This document shows, in pieces, positions 63,279 to 64,000 of a stretch of DNA of 64,000 nt (position 1 is its first letter; the number at the start of each line of letters is the position of its first letter). This DNA is from Rotaria sordida. Lineage: Eukaryota; Rotifera; Eurotatoria; Philodinida; Philodinidae. The translations under genes and the position numbers were made by a program. Under the pieces are notes generated by a model. That model ran no database searches. It had not been told where the DNA came from and saw nothing but the letters and a program-made list of their open reading frames with translations. The stretch is taken from positions 92,828 through 156,827 of the forward strand of contig CAJNOL010000338.1 of the NCBI GenBank assembly GCA_905250125.1. The letters run 5' to 3'.

Positions 63279-63424
63279 ATGCGAGCTAAATGGCGTAAGA
63301 AACGAATGCGACGTTTGAAACGTAAAAGAAGACGTAAGTTAAAACGAATTTTTACAAAACTTTGTTTTTTTTTAATGTTTTTCTTTTTTTTTTTTATTAA
63401 GGTATGCGTGAACGATCGAAATAA
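63279..63424 (+). CDS. RPL41: Ribosomal protein eL41 (RPL41)
   Basis: Smallest ribosomal protein, 25 residues, nearly all basic, part of the 60S/40S bridge. Exon 1 (63279-63333) encodes MRAKWRKKRMRRLKRKRR and ends at a GTAAGTT donor in phase 1. Exon 2 (63402-63424) follows a long T-run acceptor and adds RMRERSK and a stop. The assembled 25-residue product differs from the human protein at only two positions. Both length and sequence are diagnostic. Confidence 0.95.
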
Positions 63425-63664
63425 AATACATCAATTCATCCAAATGGAAACAAATACAAGCAGTCAACGGGTGCTACAGAAATTGATATTGATGAACTCT
63501 GTTTCCGTTGTTTTTATAAAAATTTTTGTTTCATGGATGATATTTGAAATTAATAAAAAAAAAAACAAAGATAATAAGAAAAGAAAAAAATCCAATCGGA
63601 TAGAATATAATAAAATTTTTTTCTCTATTTTCTTTTTTCTATAAATAATCAACTAGATTAAATA

Positions 63665-64000
63665 ATGATATCAGTACGAATTGTACTCACAGATCATTAT
63701 GTAACATCGGTTAATTCACGATTTGATCCTGTATATTCTAAACTACGACATCCGATAAAACAAGTACCAATCATTCGAATATTCGGACCGAATGAAGAGG
63801 GTACTTTATTAAAAATTAAGATAACAAAACAAAAAACAAGGAAAATCTTTTTTTATGACTCTTATTTTTACAGGAAAGAAAGTTTGTCTTCATTTGCATG
63901 GAATTTTTCCTTATTTACTTATTAAATCACCAACAGATGAAATACGTTATGGTGAACAATTGGCACAAAGTTTAGATATGGCAATTAATTTATCATTTGA
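63665..64000 (+). CDS. REV3L: DNA polymerase zeta catalytic subunit, N-terminus (3'-partial)
   Basis: B-family polymerase for translesion synthesis; only the first two coding exons are in the window. Exon 1 (63665-63800) starts MISVRIVLTDHYV and contains KQVPIIRIFGPNEEG, like human REV3L MFSVRIVTADYYM and KKVPVVRVFG. Exon 2 from 63874 reads GKKVCLHLHGIFPYLLI, matching the CLHLHGIFPYLY block of REV3 proteins. It runs open to the window edge. It begins 240 bp after the eL41 stop on the same strand. Confidence 0.9.

Noticed and set aside
1-64000. rRNA, tRNA, CRISPR arrays, retrovirus-like or other capsid-bearing elements
   Set aside because: Looked for characteristic sequence blocks (tRNA B-box context, regular spaced repeats, reverse transcriptase or integrase motifs) and saw none that could be supported.

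Overview
This is an AT-rich nuclear window from a metazoan. Genes are split by many short GT-AG introns (often 50-80 bp, T-rich 3' ends) plus a few kilobase-scale ones, and all use the standard code. The gene set (a LAR-type receptor tyrosine phosphatase with 3 Ig and 8 FN3 domains, a neuropeptide Y/F-like GPCR, a Na+-coupled bicarbonate transporter, PPP4R4, REV3L) points to a bilaterian invertebrate. The very low GC and compact introns would suit a rotifer or relative, but nothing in the window proves the phylum.

Layout on +: a 5'-truncated PPP4R4 gene (78-8171); a possible alternative first exon or mini-gene at 8277; an SLC4 Na+/HCO3- transporter (9879-18680) with an alternative last exon at 18812-18910; a peptide GPCR (22158-23705); and an orphan single-exon ORF (25832-26203). 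From 54070 back to 28092, on -, lies one long LAR-type receptor protein tyrosine phosphatase (RPTP) gene. Its 6.6 kb intron hosts a + strand gene (35742-40891) whose product resembles the NUDT9/TRPM2 NUDT9H domain but has no room for a Nudix box. The right end holds a mitotic B-type cyclin (-), then eL41 (+, 25 aa) and the first two coding exons of the polymerase zeta catalytic subunit REV3L (+). Cyclin and eL41 diverge from a 450 bp shared upstream region.

The coding models were assembled by hand from splice sites and reading phase. In each complete model the exon lengths sum to a multiple of three: SLC4 1099 aa, GPCR 430 aa, RPTP about 2079 aa, cyclin 513 aa, NUDT9H-like 541 aa, eL41 25 aa. 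Introns and intergenic DNA carry foldback elements: a TTAA-flanked one in PPP4R4 intron 1, a hairpin in a later PPP4R4 intron, and a large hairpin made of mirrored diverged repeats at about 37.1-38.6 kb. They also carry two copies of one hAT-like MITE, and a decayed piggyBac element inserted into an arm of an older foldback. I recognised no retrovirus-like or other capsid-bearing elements, rRNA, tRNA or CRISPR arrays.

The most interesting points are: the NUDT9H-like gene lacking its catalytic box and nested antisense in a receptor gene; the RPTP gene's three extra ATG-plus-hydrophobic-leader exons in front of FN3 domains, which suggest alternative promoters giving Ig-less receptors; and the SLC4 gene's alternative C-terminus ending in a PDZ-type motif.
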